Below, piece by piece: positions 31,669 to 44,152 of a stretch of 64,000 bases of DNA. Position 1 is the first letter of the stretch, and every line of letters begins with the position of its first letter. The position numbers and the translations under genes are program-made. Source of the stretch: Parapristionchus giblindavisi (lineage: Eukaryota > Nematoda > Chromadorea > Rhabditida > Diplogasteridae); contig CALSFV010000227.1 in the NCBI GenBank assembly GCA_943737045.1, forward strand, positions 897,501 to 961,500, written 5' to 3'. The notes below the pieces were generated by a model, which saw only the letters and a program-made list of their open reading frames with translations, made no database searches and was not told the origin of the DNA.

Positions 31669-31899
31669 GGTAAGACAGGAAGTCTAATAAGTTGCACGTC
31701 ATCCATCAACCCTTAATGTTAAGTTATTTCTCCGAATCGACATCTCAAATAGGTTCATTCTTTACAAATCATCACTGGGCTAGCAGTGATCTCCCGCAGG
31801 ACTTCGTGTACCTTGAATAATGTTGATTACCTTTACCTTTTTTTTATCTTTCTCCGATCCGAACACCATTTTCTTGATATGTTAAATTCATTATACTAC

Positions 31900-32085
31900 C
31901 TCAATTCATAATATTATATTGTCATTACCCCTTGAAGCAGACTTGCTAGTCTGCTTCTAAGTTTACTACAAGTGGTGTTCTTTCACTTGTAGTCAACTTA
32001 TTAAATTACGTCACTGACAAGAAGCAGTAAACTTCTTGTCAGTGACGTAATTTAGGTTGACTGCTAGTTTGGAAATACCAGAGTC
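31900..32085. mobile_element. MITE family D, partial
   Basis: Shares CTTGCTAGTCTGCTTCTAAG and the right end CTAGTTTGGAAATACCAGAG; the left terminus is eroded. An internal inverted word CTGACAAGAAGCAGTAAACT/TTCTTGTCAGTGACG is present. Confidence 0.55.
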
Positions 32086-32356
32086 TCCGCAAAGGTTACG
32101 GTCCCATCGCACTAAGAGTACAACTTTCTCCTTCATTGACTCTATATGCGGAACTATTGACTTGTTTGTGATGGAACTATTCTCGTGAAAAGCAAGAGGA
32201 AAGAGAGGGAGAGGGAGAGGGCGAGGGAGAGGGAGAGGGAGAGACATGACTTTAGACACATGAATTATACGGTACGCTGAATCTTTTCTCGCTCTCGTCA
32301 CTGTTATTTACATGCCTAATAATAATAATAATAATATCATTATTATTATCGATTAT

Positions 32357-32578
32357 TTAAAGGCATATACCATGCCAATTTGAACTTCGCCGCTCTGGTA
32401 ATGCTCTCTCGCATACCTTGTCTACGAGAGAGCGTTGCCAGAGCGGAGGGTGACATAAGGAAGGGGTGTGCCTTTAAGAGGACTGACACCTTTCTCACGT
32501 TGTTAGAGAACAAGGAAATAGTGCGCGCAATGAAGAGGCCATTGAGTGAGGTCACTCTCTCTCTCTCTCTTTAACGAA
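32357..32578. mobile_element. TTAA MITEs F+G joined at one TTAA
   Basis: Family F (TTAAAGGCATATACCATGCC ... GGGGTGTGCCTTTAA) runs straight into family G (GTTAGAGAACAAGGAAATAG ... TTTAACG). The junction TTTAAG is common to both. Confidence 0.65.
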
Positions 32579-32699
32579 ATACGTTTCACACTATCCTCAT
32601 TACCACCCCTTACATTAAAGAAGACAATTTTTGAGAGTTCTCTTGTTCCCACCAAAACATGCACATCACCCACAGCATTTTTCTTTAAAGCCAGAGATA

Positions 32700-32800
32700 T
32701 TTTTACCCTACGTACGCTCTGGCAACGCTCTCTCGTAGACAAAGAAAGCGAGAGAGTGTTGCCAGAGCTGAGAGTTTCAAATAAGCTGGTGGGGGGGGGG
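32700..32800. mobile_element. MITE family F copy
   Basis: GCTCTGGCAACGCTCTCTCG / GCGAGAGAGTGTTGCCAGAG arms around GTAGACAAAGAAA. Confidence 0.65.
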
Positions 32801-32809
32801 GGTGTTTCA

Positions 32810-33450
32810 AATAAACTTCAGTCTTCCTTCTCCTGATTTTGTGCGGTATTTCTTCTATCTCTAGCGGCTAGAGAGCATACAGTGCTGACCCATATTATTA
32901 TTACATATATCGGTTTTTCAGCCATAACTTTCTTCGCAGTCCACTGTTTCTCCTCATTTTTTAGTATGTTTGTGTAGATGATTATGTGTCATAGTGATCC
33001 AATTTTTATCGATATTGGATCACAAACAACAGAATAGCGGTAAATTTACGAAAAATCTTAGTTTTCAGCGAATTCGGCACCTGATATTTCACCGACGACC
33101 AAATATCGTTGCTGTCTTATTTGTGAGATAACTCAGTTAGCACACTCCGGATTTTGTTTATGAATAAAACAACAAGAAAAAAACGAGAGAGTGTGTGGCC
33201 AGAGTTTCACTTGGATAGTTTCAAAGTAACTTGGATAGTTTCAAAATAGCTCGGAGTTTTTTTTTATTTTCAAAATAGCTTGAAGAGCTCGAGGGTGTCG
33301 CTTCAAACATTTAATGACAGTCTTCATGCATCAAGTAATTCATTAGCCCCTGAAACCTATAAAAAGAGGGTCTGAACCCTGGCTTCCACTTTTATTACTT
33401 CGCCTTATTCTGATGTCTCCTTTCTATAGGGACAGAGTAACATCGAGGAT
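32810..33450. other. intergenic, nothing recognised
   Basis: AT-rich sequence with a short repetition of CTTGGATAGTTTCAAA (33210-33245). No gene. Confidence 0.35.
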
Positions 33451-33462
33451 AGAGAGAGAGGC

Positions 33463-33970
33463 CCCTCTCCCTCTCCCTCTCCTTCTCCCTCTCCCTCTCC
33501 CTCTTCCTCTCCCTCTCCCTCTCCCTCTCCCTCTCCCTCTCCCTCTCCCTCTCCCTCTCCCTCTCCCTCTCCCTCTCCCTCTCCCTCTCCTTCTCCCTCT
33601 CCCTCTCCCTCTCCCTCTCCCTCTCCCTCTCCCTCTCCCTCTCCCTCTCCCTCTCCCTCTCCCTCTCCCTCTCCCTCTCCCTCTCCCTCTCCCTCTCCCT
33701 CTCCCTCTCCCTCTCCCTCTCCCTCTCCCTCTCCCTCTCCCTCTCCCTCTCCCTCTCCCTCTCCCTCTCCCTCTCCCTCTCCCTCTCCCTCTCCCTCTCC
33801 CTCTCCCTCTCCCTCTCCCTCTCCCTCTCCCTCTCCCTCTCCCTCTCCCTCTCCCTCTCCCTCTCCCTCTCCCTCTCCCTCTCCCTCTCCCTCTCCCTCT
33901 CCCTCTCCCTCTCCCTCTCCCTCTCCCTCTCCCTCTCCCTCTCCCTCTCCCTCTCCCTCTCCCTCTCCCT
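33463..33970 (+). repeat. (CTCCCT)n tract, about 500 bp
   Basis: About 85 hexamers, almost pure CTCCCT on the plus strand (AGGGAG on the minus). Two CTTCTC and one CTCTTC interruptions occur. It is the longest of at least six such tracts in the window. Apparent 200-residue Leu-Pro or Arg-Glu frames are artefacts. Confidence 0.97.
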
Positions 33971-34047
33971 CATCCCCCTTTTTGCCTTTCTCTTGTTCAT
34001 ATCAAATGAACCGTGCTTGCCTTCTAAATGCATATGTCAGCTGTAGA

Positions 34048-34215
34048 AGGGGAGGGAGAGGGAGAGATGGAGAGGTGGAGAGGGAGATGGAGATGGAGAA
34101 GTAGAGGGAGAGGTAGAGGGAGATGGAGAGGGAGAGGGAGAGGTAGAGGGAGAGAGGGGGAAGAGGTAGGGGTAGAGGTGGAGAGAGGGTTAGAAGTAGA
34201 GGGGGAGGGAGAGGT
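34048..34215 (-). repeat. GAGAGG/GGAGAT imperfect hexamer tract
   Basis: Degenerate GGAGAGG, GGAGATGG and GTAGAGGG units in the opposite orientation to the 33463 tract. Confidence 0.85.
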
Positions 34216-34379
34216 GGTGTATAAAGAAGTCTTATGATGAAGGCATACAATAGGTTTCTTGACATGAAAAGATGTGAAGATACCTTATTATTATTATTAT
34301 ATATATATATATTCTTATTTTGTTCACGCAGTATTGAATTCACTACTCTCCCGACATATACATAACACCATTATCCTAT

Positions 34380-34755
34380 TCGTATGCGGCCCATACCTAC
34401 CGTAATTTCTGTCAAATAACTACAGTATCCTTCCGCATTATTCACTTACCGTACACTCTTTCCGTACATCTCTGTTGTCCGTACCTACCGTACTTACTAT
34501 CAAACAACTACAGAATTCTTTGCGTTAATTTTTGCCGTATACTCTTACCGTACTCCATTGGTGTTTTTTTTTTCGAATGACGGTATCTTCCTATCGTAAC
34601 CTACCGTAATACGTATCGTAACACCTACCGTAATCCCCTACCGTGCCCAATACCTACCGTAATACAGTACCGTAATACCTACCGTAATCCGCCACCGTAA
34701 CCAATATCTATCGTAATACCTACCGTACCCATTATCTACCGTAATTTCTCTTATC
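34380..34755 (+). repeat. TACCGTA-rich repeat upstream of eat-4
   Basis: About fifteen dispersed copies of (C)TACCGTA(AT) lie in the 370 bp before the eat-4 start, ending next to the TTATCAG acceptor. Whether they act in transcription is unknown; the same word also occurs as TTACGGTA in introns of the minus-strand genes. Confidence 0.6.
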
Positions 34756-34757
34756 AG
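34747..34757 (+). promoter_or_regulatory. Probable trans-splice acceptor of eat-4
   Basis: CTCTTATCAG ends eight bases before ATG 34766. An acceptor with no upstream exon immediately before a start codon is the usual mark of spliced-leader addition in nematodes. Confidence 0.55.
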
Positions 34758-34765
34758 GCTCGCCA

Positions 34766-37700
34766 ATGGCCTCGAACATTCCGTTTTCGTTCAGCAACGC
34801 CTGGGAGACGGGCAAGAGCACCTTCAACACCTACCAGGCACCGATCGCGAAGTGAGTGTGGGGTTAACCATGGATAAACATGGTTAAACTTGGTTAAACA
34901 TTAGCTATCCATGGACACAGGTAATGCTCACTAGCCTACTGCACCTTCCCATGTACAGTAGCGTTCAAAAAGATTTCACTTTGGTATTTTTTTCGCGATA
35001 TCTTTTGTAGTACTGATCGAAAAGGGATGAAATTTGGAATACATGTTCCTCAGTTTATTAGAGGTTATGACTCACCACCAACTCTCCAAGCAGTTCAGCA
35101 CTTCTGTATCTACTATAACAAGTCTCCCACCGCTCGTTGTGATTTCTGGGAATGTTTATTACTCTGTGGTTCAAGCAATACCCAGATTAACCTTCAAACT
35201 GGTTGATTAGACGATCATTATAATGTGACGCAAGGACCAGCGGCACACTCTCTCGTTTTCTTCGCCTACGAGAGAGCGTGGGGTGTGCCTGAAAGTAAAT
35301 ATGTTTCAGACAATCTCTATTACCTTTTCTCAAAATAAGATAGATAATTCCTGGAAGCTTCTTTTTACTTGAATAAAAACATGAGAGTATTGAGCGCAGA
35401 GCAAAATTAGCTCTTGGTGTGCCCTTAATATTGTTTGAGGTGACGATCAGACAAGCATTCAATAGCTTCCAACATTGACATTTTCACCTAACATTTCAGC
35501 ATTTCAATGTGTAGACTACATATTAAAGACACACCCGAGCTAATTTGAAACTCTACATTCTGGATAGAGTCTCTCGTTTTTTTTTTACTACGAGAGGGTG
35601 TTGCCAGAGCGGGAACTTTCAAATTAGCTGGAAGTGTTAAGATTAATTCATGTTAAATTTAACTCGGGGCGTGAAAATCAGCTCGGAGTGGGGTTTTAAA
35701 GTAAAACTTATTTCTCCGCAACAGTGTTTGATTTCTGATTTGACATCATTTTTTATTCGTCGGCTTCAAGCATTTCGTTGCGTTTTCACCTCTAAACTGC
35801 ACCTCCTCGCCTCCCTCTTCCTTTTCCTCCCTCTCCCTCTCCCTCTCCCTTCACACTTCACGTTGACTATAGAATTCGATGAGATAATTGTCGTCGTCGA
35901 AGGCAAAGTGTCCAGGACGGGAAGAGGAAGAGTGAGAAAGAGGAGGAGTGAAAGTTGTTCGTAGGGACTGAGGGAAAATCAAAATCAGTACACTATCATG
36001 TATGGATTCATGGATGGTACACGACATTACTTTGGTGCAATGATACTGTAAAGGCTGCTTAGATCTGTCGGAAGGCGTCAGATCGAGCCAGAAGATAGTC
36101 AAGAATTAGCATTTCATGGTGATAGGGTACGACCCGTTTCAAGGCACACGAAGATCTGTCGTTGATCTCTGTTAGGCCAGTGATAGTTCAAGGCTGTAAC
36201 CGACTTTAGATTTTTCGAAATTCTTCGGCTTTATAGTGACTCCAAGACTAGTGATATATTTTCAGTCTTCATCTTATAATCTAGAAGTTAATATCCCACA
36301 AAGTAAACGTTAAGAAAAACCTGGTAGAAAATATTTGGGCAAACTGACTGTACCGCAATCCCGACATCATTATCAATTATTGTCAATTGTCATTTTTTTC
36401 AAGTTGACATACGAAAAGTGTGACATATGACTCATATCTCTCTTGTTATCTCGTCAGCGGAAGACGACATTAGCAATGCTACAGTGGGAATATGTGAACA
36501 GTGCGTAACTAGCGTTAGAGAAGACACACATTTATTATAGGTTACGTGTAATATATTTTCCGCTAACAGCTAGCAAAGTGAACATAAATAGGGGAATATA
36601 ATATGGATATTCTTGATAGATTGGCAATATTAGTAAAATTAGACATTTTCAGCTTTGTACTTTTAGTTTAATTTTATTACTAAAAATTAGTAATATTTTA
36701 GTATTGGTCATTCAAGGTAAATTTAGAGAAAAAGGTTAATGCGCAGAGAACGTGCGAAAAGAGAAAGCCAGGAAATCAGGATACTTTTTTGGCATATTAC
36801 CCTGTGTACTGTGTAATTATATCATGGATTAGGCTGCCGTTGGAATACCGCACATTATGCCTTTCAGCGATATTCTTTCTGCTTTTCATCGAAGATTACG
36901 TGTGTGTATGAAGATTAAATGTGAAATATATTATGAAAACATGCAAATGTACTCTATTAATATTAAATAACATGTAATAACATGTATGAAGATGTTTATA
37001 ATGCGCTCTGCCGGAAACTCTGCTTATAATAATGTCATTACATCTATGCGAATTACCGGTAATTCGGTGCAAACAGTTAATCTTTGATCTTTGATCTTTG
37101 ATCTTTGGTCATTCAGCGTATTCTCGAAGAAAGCTGAGGAGCCAGCCGAGAGAAGTCGGCTGAATGAAGGAGCAGAGGGCACTAATGGAAAACCGATGGA
37201 GAAGTACTGATCTTTGATCTCTGATCTTTGATCTATGATCTCTGATCTTTTGAACTTCAGGCTGGAAGTAGACGACTCCTACGCGTACGACCGTGCGGGT
37301 ATGGCTGTCCACTCGAATCCTGTCCTCGAGGTTGATCTTTGATCTTTGAACTTTTGCCTTGATCTTTGATCTTTTCCAGTTCGTCGATCGATCAAATTGT
37401 TGTTCGTGGAAGAAGCGATGGCAGTTGGCAATTCTGGCCAATCTAGGATTTTTAATTGGTAAGAATCAAGCAATATATTTATACAAAGCGTTTCGAGAGC
37501 GGTCATGACGTCACAGAGGAAAAGCTAGAGCGAAACATAGAGAGAGAGAGCACGCAAAATTGAAAGAGCATAGACGATGACAGTGCACCATCTATTTATT
37601 TATTTTATTTATTTGATACACCCGTGACAGGTGCGTCAGCGCAGGAGCGATAGAAGAAATAATAATAATAATAATGATAGACTTGGTGATGGTGACATTG

Positions 37701-40700
37701 GTTTATCGATAGCTATCCAGTGTTCCAGCTTGAGTGAGGTGGACGAGGCCTCAGAACCCATGAGCACCATATCGTAATTATTTGACATTTTGTAAAGTTT
37801 CCAATGAGCTCTCACCCTCTAATATGAACGAGCTTTTTTTAAACGCCCAAGTATTCTTTAATCAATATTTGGAATCAATCAGTAATTATCGATTACAGTA
37901 TTCGGTATCCGGTGCAACTTCGGCGCAGCGAAGAACCACATGTACAGAAACTACACCGATCCCTACGGCAAGCAACATGTAACTGGTTTTATTTTAATAC
38001 TTTTTTAATACCGGAGTGCACATAACCCTTCACTTATTTCATAGAGAAATATTTTATTTCATAGAAATTTACTTACTCTGAGGCTACTTTTACTATTCGC
38101 TCTGGCAACTCTCTCTCGCAGAAACATAAGCGAGAGAGTATTACCAGCGCTTATAAGGGAAACACTAGCTGCGAGGGAAACGATTCGGGAAGCGACCCAT
38201 ATGGGCTGCTATTGTTGGGGATAGATGTCAAAAATGGTTTCTAAAGTTAACAACAGGTTTTCATCGATATTTTCAATCCGAATTTTACTTTACTATACGT
38301 ACAGGTGCACGAATTCAACTGGACACAGGATGAATTGTCCGTAATGGAAAGCAGTTTCTTCTATGGATATCTCGTCACTCAGGTATGTACAGAGACACAA
38401 CGCTCAGAGATAATTTTAACGCCCCGAGTTAATTTGAAACTCTCCTCTCTGTCAACACTCTCTCGCAAACAAGGAAAACGAGAGAGCATTACCAGAGCGA
38501 AGAGTTATAATAGGGATGTTGTGTCTTTAATATTCTTGTTATTTTTGTTAAAAACACTTTGAAAGAACAAAATATTCATTTCCAGGTCCCGGCCGGATTT
38601 CTCGCGGCCAAGTTTCCACCGAACAAGTGAGAGATAGATCTTAATTGCTTCAAATTTTGAATTACTTGGTCTAATGATCTGTACACAGAAAAAGTATAAA
38701 ATGTAACTACAGCTGAACCAACAACACCTGTGAAGTGTTTAATATGGTCTTGTACTCTGTGTATTACAGCTGGGATTCTTATTGTTAGTCTTATTCTTCG
38801 TAAATAATAATAATAGCTACTAACAATTAACAAGTACTACTTGTACTGCTTTCACATAACTACTTTTCATTTACTAACACGCTCATATTCAGACATTTGC
38901 ATGCTTTCTATAATCTAGTATAAGACACTAGATATCAGACTCCTTGGAGAACCCAAATGACGATCCAGCTGTCTTAATAAACCCAGCTGCAAAAGTTTAT
39001 GAAATACCATGAAAATATAATACTATAATAACATAATTAATTATTAACAGACTATTCGGTCTGGCCATCACCTGTGGGTCAGCAAGGACCCAGCCCTAAT
39101 GAATACCCATTTTGTGATAGGGGGCCATGGGGGTATCCACAAAAAAATTGAGACAAACCGGTGAGGTCGATGTCCGGCACTTCCTGGAATCTCACTGAGC
39201 CGTTGTCTTAATAAACCCAGCTGATAAAGTTTTTGATATGCCATGAAAATTGTAATACTATGATAATTAGGACTCCATCACTCCCTTATTGCTTTATCCT
39301 TTCATTATTCATATTTTAACTGAAATAAATAAATAAATAATTAATTAATTTCTTTTAACAGACTATTCGGTCTGGCCATCACCTGCGGCTCAGCACTCAA
39401 TCTCTTCCTGCCCTATGCCTTCCGAAGCAAGAACGATTACCTAGTAGCGATCATTCAGATCATGCAAGGACTTGTGCAGGTTATTTAGTAATTTAGTTAT
39501 TTATTTTATTATTTATTTGTTTATTTGTTTTTGTTCATTCATCTATTTTTTTAAACAAGACAATACTACATGACAATTGAAAAATAGTCGTAGAAAAAAC
39601 CTCTACTAAATGGTAAAATGTTTTGTAATAACTTATTTATTTTAAAATTTACATTTAAAGTGCAGCATACTTATTCTTATGCATCTACTAATATTATTAA
39701 TTTAATTTAATGAATTAAACATATTGTATTCGAGGGTGTCGCCTACCCATCAGTTCACGGTATCTGGCGCTATTGGGCGCCGCCGCTTGAACGATCAAAG
39801 TTGGCGACCACTGCTTTCACCGGATCTTACGCAGGAGCAGTCCTTGGTACCTTTTTGAAATTTTTCAAGCATATTTAGTTTTTTGTGTTATCTCGTGCTA
39901 TTATTTAATTTTTTCCTTTTTTTTTCAACAAACATTCTCGGAGAAATTTCAATCGTTCATTTTTTTCAGGTTTACCAGTAAGCGCGTTTCTCGTAAGTTA
40001 CGTCAACTGGAGTGCGCCATTCTACCTTTATGGTGATTCATATTTATTTCTAAAATAAATATTTAAAAGCACAGTCAGACCTAATTGGGAACTCTCCGCT
40101 CTGGCCATATTCTCTCGTTTTCTTGTCTGCGAGAGAGAGTGGCCAGAGCGGAGAGGAAAATTAGTTCGGTGGTGGTGGTGAAAATTGCTTCACGTCTCGT
40201 TCTTAGGAGTTTCTGAAATATATTTAAAAGAATAATATTACAATTAATGATGTTTAAAACGTGCTCTTTTTTTAAATCTCAATCATGATAAAACACAATA
40301 TTCGATAATCTTTAGGTGTGGCTGGTGTCATATGGGCCATCTTCTGGTTCTCGCTGACCTTCGAAAAGCCGGCGTACCATCCGTCGATTAGTAGGGAGGA
40401 GAAGGTACACATCGAAGAGGCGATTGGGCACGTCAGTCAGACCCATCCCACGGTAGGCAAATAATTAACAACTAATTAATTAATTAAATAAATTTAACTA
40501 TAAGAACACATAGAGCGTCATTTGATTTCGAGGAGTTTATCTATTAAAGGTGGTGTCCCATCAATATTTTCGTGAGTAATCTGTGAAGACATGATAGTAG
40601 CAAAAGTCATATATTTAAGTCACCACATACTATTTCTTTTATAATGATTCTGCGTATTGATTGGCATAATCACGATTGAAAGATGTTCAATAGTGCAGGG

Positions 40701-43033
40701 AATGGAGAAAGAGAGATGGGAAGGGGCCTAATGAGAGGGCAAAGGTTGAGTGCCGGCCGCAAACTGAACATAAACACACTTATTACTTACAGTATATGTA
40801 TGAGGGGGCTCATTCCCATCGTGGTAGGAGCCAATCATTCTTTTCGTGTGTCCCCATCTTTAACTAGATTCAGGCTTTCCCAATACCTCATTTTAGAGAA
40901 AATATGGTCCCTAACACGATAATCATAAATATGTTTAATGGATTGCAATTATAACATCCATGCTTCTATTTATTATTAAAATTTTAAAAATTCAGTTGGC
41001 CTCAGTCCCATGGAAGGAGATTCTCACGTCCAAGCCCGTCTGGGCTATCATCGTGGCCAATTTTGCTCGGTATTTATTTTTTTCTATTTGATTTAATCAA
41101 TAAAATGTTTTAATAATCGATAGACTAATCAATAATGCATTTCAGTTCTTGGACATTCTATCTTCTGCTACAGAATCAACTGACGTACATGAGAGACGTG
41201 CTGGGAATGAAAATCAATAATGTAGGTTAAGAATCAATACTTTGAAATGATTTTTTTAAAATTTGAAACAAATCACTTATTGTTTTGTTTGAGAGTGTTG
41301 TCAGTTATAAACAGTCAAAAATACTAGATATAAAAAAAACAATACCCTTCAACACATTAATAACATTAATTTGAACTCAAACAAATGACATTTTTTTAAA
41401 TCATCACTGTAATAATCAATAATCTCTCATGGTTTGTGCTTGATACGCTACCGTAACCACACCTTTCCAGTCGGGACTCGTCGCAGCCATTCCTCATCTG
41501 GTAATGGGCGGAGTCGTGCTCGCCGGTGGTCAATTCGCTGATTACCTCCGCTCCCATAAGATCCTGTCCACAACGGCCGTCCGGAAGATATTCAATTGTG
41601 GAGGTAACACAATCTTTTTTTTTATTTTAAATTATTCAAATTATTCAAAATTCGGAATTCCCCCATGGTATTCTTATGCATATTTCCCGAAAGAGCACTG
41701 CCAGAGAGTTTTACATCACCTTCTCGCACAGTCTTGTTCTCATTCTGAAAACAGGACCGCATAGTCTCAAAAAAATGTTTGTCAAGCTTACTCAAAGTAA
41801 AAGGCTTACAGTAGAATACAGCATGCTTAAATTTGAACAATTCAAAATTTATAAAAATGTGAATTATCGATTTTTTGAATTATCGATTTTTGAATTATTG
41901 ATTTTTTGAATCATCGATTTTTTTGAATTATCGATTATTCACAGGATTCGGAGGCGAGGCCTTCTTCATGTTACTTGTGGCGTATTCGAAGAGTGAATTC
42001 TGGGCCATCCTCTTCCTCATCTTCGCCGTCGGCAGTTCTGGATTTGCCATATCTGGTGAGTTATCGATTTATCGATTTATCGATTTATTGATTTTTATCA
42101 TCGATAACACAAGAGAGTCCGCAATGATAATGATGACAATCCCCCCCCTTATGCCCTCAATAGTCTAAAGTGCTAGTGAGACTTTTCTGGTGAATAATTC
42201 CCTTATATATAAGGGTATTTCTGTGGATGTAGATCGATAGAGCCAACCGCATGCCCAGTTTGTAAAGGTAAAATGATAAATGTGCAACCCGTTATTCAAG
42301 GCACACAAAGTCAATGAAACAGTCAAATTCATCTATATAATAGATAATACAACGTCTTTCAACAGGTTACAACGTGAACCATCTCGACATCGCTCCGCGA
42401 TACGCTGCCATCCTCATGGGAATGTCCAACGGAATCGGAACCCTTGCAGGTTTATTGATTTAAAATTATTTAAATTAATTTTTAAAATATTTAAAATACT
42501 TATTTCAGGTCTCATATGTCCATTTGTGACCGAGCAATTCACTGCCAAGAGCTCCCATGGCTGGACCAAGGTTTGATCTTTGATCTTTAATCTTTTGATT
42601 TTTGATCTTTGATCTCTTCCAGGTATTCCTACTCGCGTCGCTCATTCACTTCACCGGCGTCACCTTCTACGCGTTCTTCGCTTCGGGAGAACTTCAGGTA
42701 TACGGTAGCGCTACCGTAATCGCTGATCGTGAAAATCGATAATTCCAGGATTGGGCCGAGCCTAAGGACGAAGAAGAGCTGGTCAAACCGAGCAGTGGTG
42801 GAGCGAAACCCGCCGGATACGGTACCGGTCAGCAGGACACCAATGTCCTGTCGGGTCTGCAGATGCCCGCTAGGCCACAGCGTGAGTTGATCTTTAGTCT
42901 TTGATCTTTGATCTGACTAAGCTCCATATTTGCAGCTCCCGCGCCACCCGCGGCTCCCAGCTTCAACGATGGCTGGGGCGATGAGTGGAGTCAGCCAAGC
43001 GCCGTGGCCAATCACAACTACCAAGCATATTGA
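34766..43033 (+). CDS. eat-4: EAT-4 vesicular glutamate transporter (SLC17/VGLUT), 20 exons
   Basis: Exons: 34766-34851, 37117-37203, 37261-37330, 37380-37458, 37899-37978, 38305-38382, 38586-38626, 39362-39479, 39735-39846, 39970-40032, 40316-40452, 40996-41069, 41146-41221, 41471-41603, 41945-42055, 42366-42449, 42509-42570, 42623-42697, 42749-42881, 42936-43033. The sum is 1797 nt, 598 aa, no frame break. It is an MFS H+/anion-coupled transporter that loads glutamate into synaptic vesicles. TM1 is [20 protein letters not shown] (about 95-115), then [18 protein letters not shown] in the first lumenal loop. VGLUT hallmarks include [40 protein letters not shown] and [19 protein letters not shown]. 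The N-terminal 90 residues (acidic) and Pro/Ala-rich C-terminal tail are cytosolic. Exon 9 uses acceptor TATTCGAG. Intron 1 (2.3 kb) is the largest. Start chosen by acceptor position and match to nematode VGLUT N termini. Confidence 0.95.
34852..37116 (+). other. eat-4 intron 1 (2.3 kb) and its repeats
   Basis: Contains a solitary Tc1-like end CAGTAGCGTTCAAAAAGATT at about 34964, family F copies at about 35240-35430 and 35525-35690, and a short CTCCCT stretch near 35829. The intron ends in TTTGATC repeats (37080-37105) just before the ATTCAG acceptor. The long first intron is a natural place for regulatory elements, but none can be named from sequence. Confidence 0.5.
37204..37379 (+). repeat. 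TTTGATC heptamers filling eat-4 introns 2 and 3
   Basis: Introns 2 (57 bp) and 3 (49 bp) are built almost wholly of TGATCTTTGATCTC units from donor to acceptor; introns 17 and 19 are similar. The orientation is TTTGATC on the coding strand. Confidence 0.85.
38098..38525. mobile_element. MITE family F copies in eat-4 introns 5 and 6
   Basis: Copies at about 38098-38165 and 38405-38525 on either side of exon 6, with CTCTGGCAACTCTCTCTCGC / GCGAGAGAGTATTACCAG and the like. A further copy is in intron 10 (40070-40178). Confidence 0.6.
38937..39097 (+). repeat. Duplicated acceptor and 5' part of eat-4 exon 8 (decoy)
   Basis: AACAG at 39046-39050 followed by ACTATTCGGTCTGGCCATCA copies the true exon 8 start at 39362 for about 34 nt; about 110 bp of upstream intron is duplicated too (CTTAATAAACCCAGCTG at 38972 and 39206). 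Splicing into it would reach an in-frame TAA after 15 codons. Confidence 0.8.
40548..40859. mobile_element. TTAA-flanked MITE in eat-4 intron 11
   Basis: Bounded by TTAA (40544-40547 and 40860-40863), with ends AGGTGGTGTCCCATCA and TGTGTCCCCATCT. Related end sequences, TTCGTGGGACACCACCTTTAA, occur at 901-921. Confidence 0.6.
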
Positions 43034-43756
43034 TCTACCTTCCTTTATTGATTGACTAACTAGAACTCGCTACAGTAGTTGAAGAATACCGCACCCCCTA
43101 ATATGCTACCCAGGGAGACTTTCCTATTATTGATCGATTCTCAGGATCTTTTGCTGAATTTTTGAATGTTTAATTTTAAATTTATTACAGTATCCCGAAA
43201 AGATTCAGATGTACTATTCCCGGTTCATATTGAAACGTCCTGTGTCTATGCTCTTTGATCTTTGATCTCTTAAATAGTTAATCTTTGATCTTTTTACATT
43301 ACTGATCTTTGATCTTTCCTCCTTGTTGATCTTTGATCTCTTAATCTCTGATCTCATTATATTATTGGTCTTTGATCTCTCTTCATTATTGATCTCTGAA
43401 TTTTCCGCAAACATTACTGATCTCCAATTTCTCATCTCGCCATTATTGATCTTTGAATTTCAACTCTTACTAATCTCTCTAAATTATTCATGTTAATTAT
43501 TATATTATAGCAATATTATCGATAAAGCCTTTAAATCTTTATCGATAAAGCCTTAGTATACGAATCCTTAACTTCTCAGCTATTGGTAAGCGGATTCTTT
43601 CGAAGAGGTAATGGTAACTGGAAACTGGAAAGTAACTGGTTGGGCGTCTGATAAGAAAGAGATGGTTTTCGCAGATGAGATAGCATGAGTTGGGTTGCTA
43701 ATAGTGATAGGATAATGGGATAATATATCGAAAATGATATCCAAATATTTTCATTA

Positions 43757-43759
43757 TTA

Positions 43760-43816
<57 letters not shown>

Positions 43817-43832
43817 TTATTAATATTATTAC
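43757..43832. repeat. (ATT)n microsatellite
   Basis: About 25 ATT units, longer than the counterpart in block A'. Confidence 0.9.
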
Positions 43833-43960
43833 ATATTATTACATATTATTGCCAGTATTATTGTACATAAGGTTTAATACTTCAAATAACTCTTTTATTA
43901 TCTACCAACAAAACCACAAAAGTGAAAATCAACAAAACAAAGTGAATAACGGATAACAAA

Positions 43961-44152
43961 CATACATTTTCGGTACCCTCGCCGTCTATTTTTATATAGT
44001 GGGTCACTTCTCGAAATAGGGTTGGTTGATTCACAAAATTCGTTATTTTCACATAAAAATCGTCATTTTTAGCTTCGTTTTTTATCAAGTGGCCTAAAAT
44101 GGATCTTATATAGTGGGTCAATCCTCGCACTGCGAGGGTATGGCAATGTATG
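43961..44152. mobile_element. hAT-type MITE (family J) with perfect 8-bp TSD
   Basis: 192 bp; ends CATACATTTTCGGTACCCTC and, inverted, CATACATTGCCATACCCTCG. Flanked by ATAACAAA at 43953-43960 and 44153-44160. The duplicate block A' has the empty site GGATAACAATGATG at about 48402-48415. Confidence 0.9.

Noticed and set aside
33395..34033. 212-codon Arg-Glu repeat and 198-codon Leu-Pro repeat reading frames
   Set aside because: They are two strands of a CTCCCT microsatellite; any frame of a pure hexamer without stops stays open.
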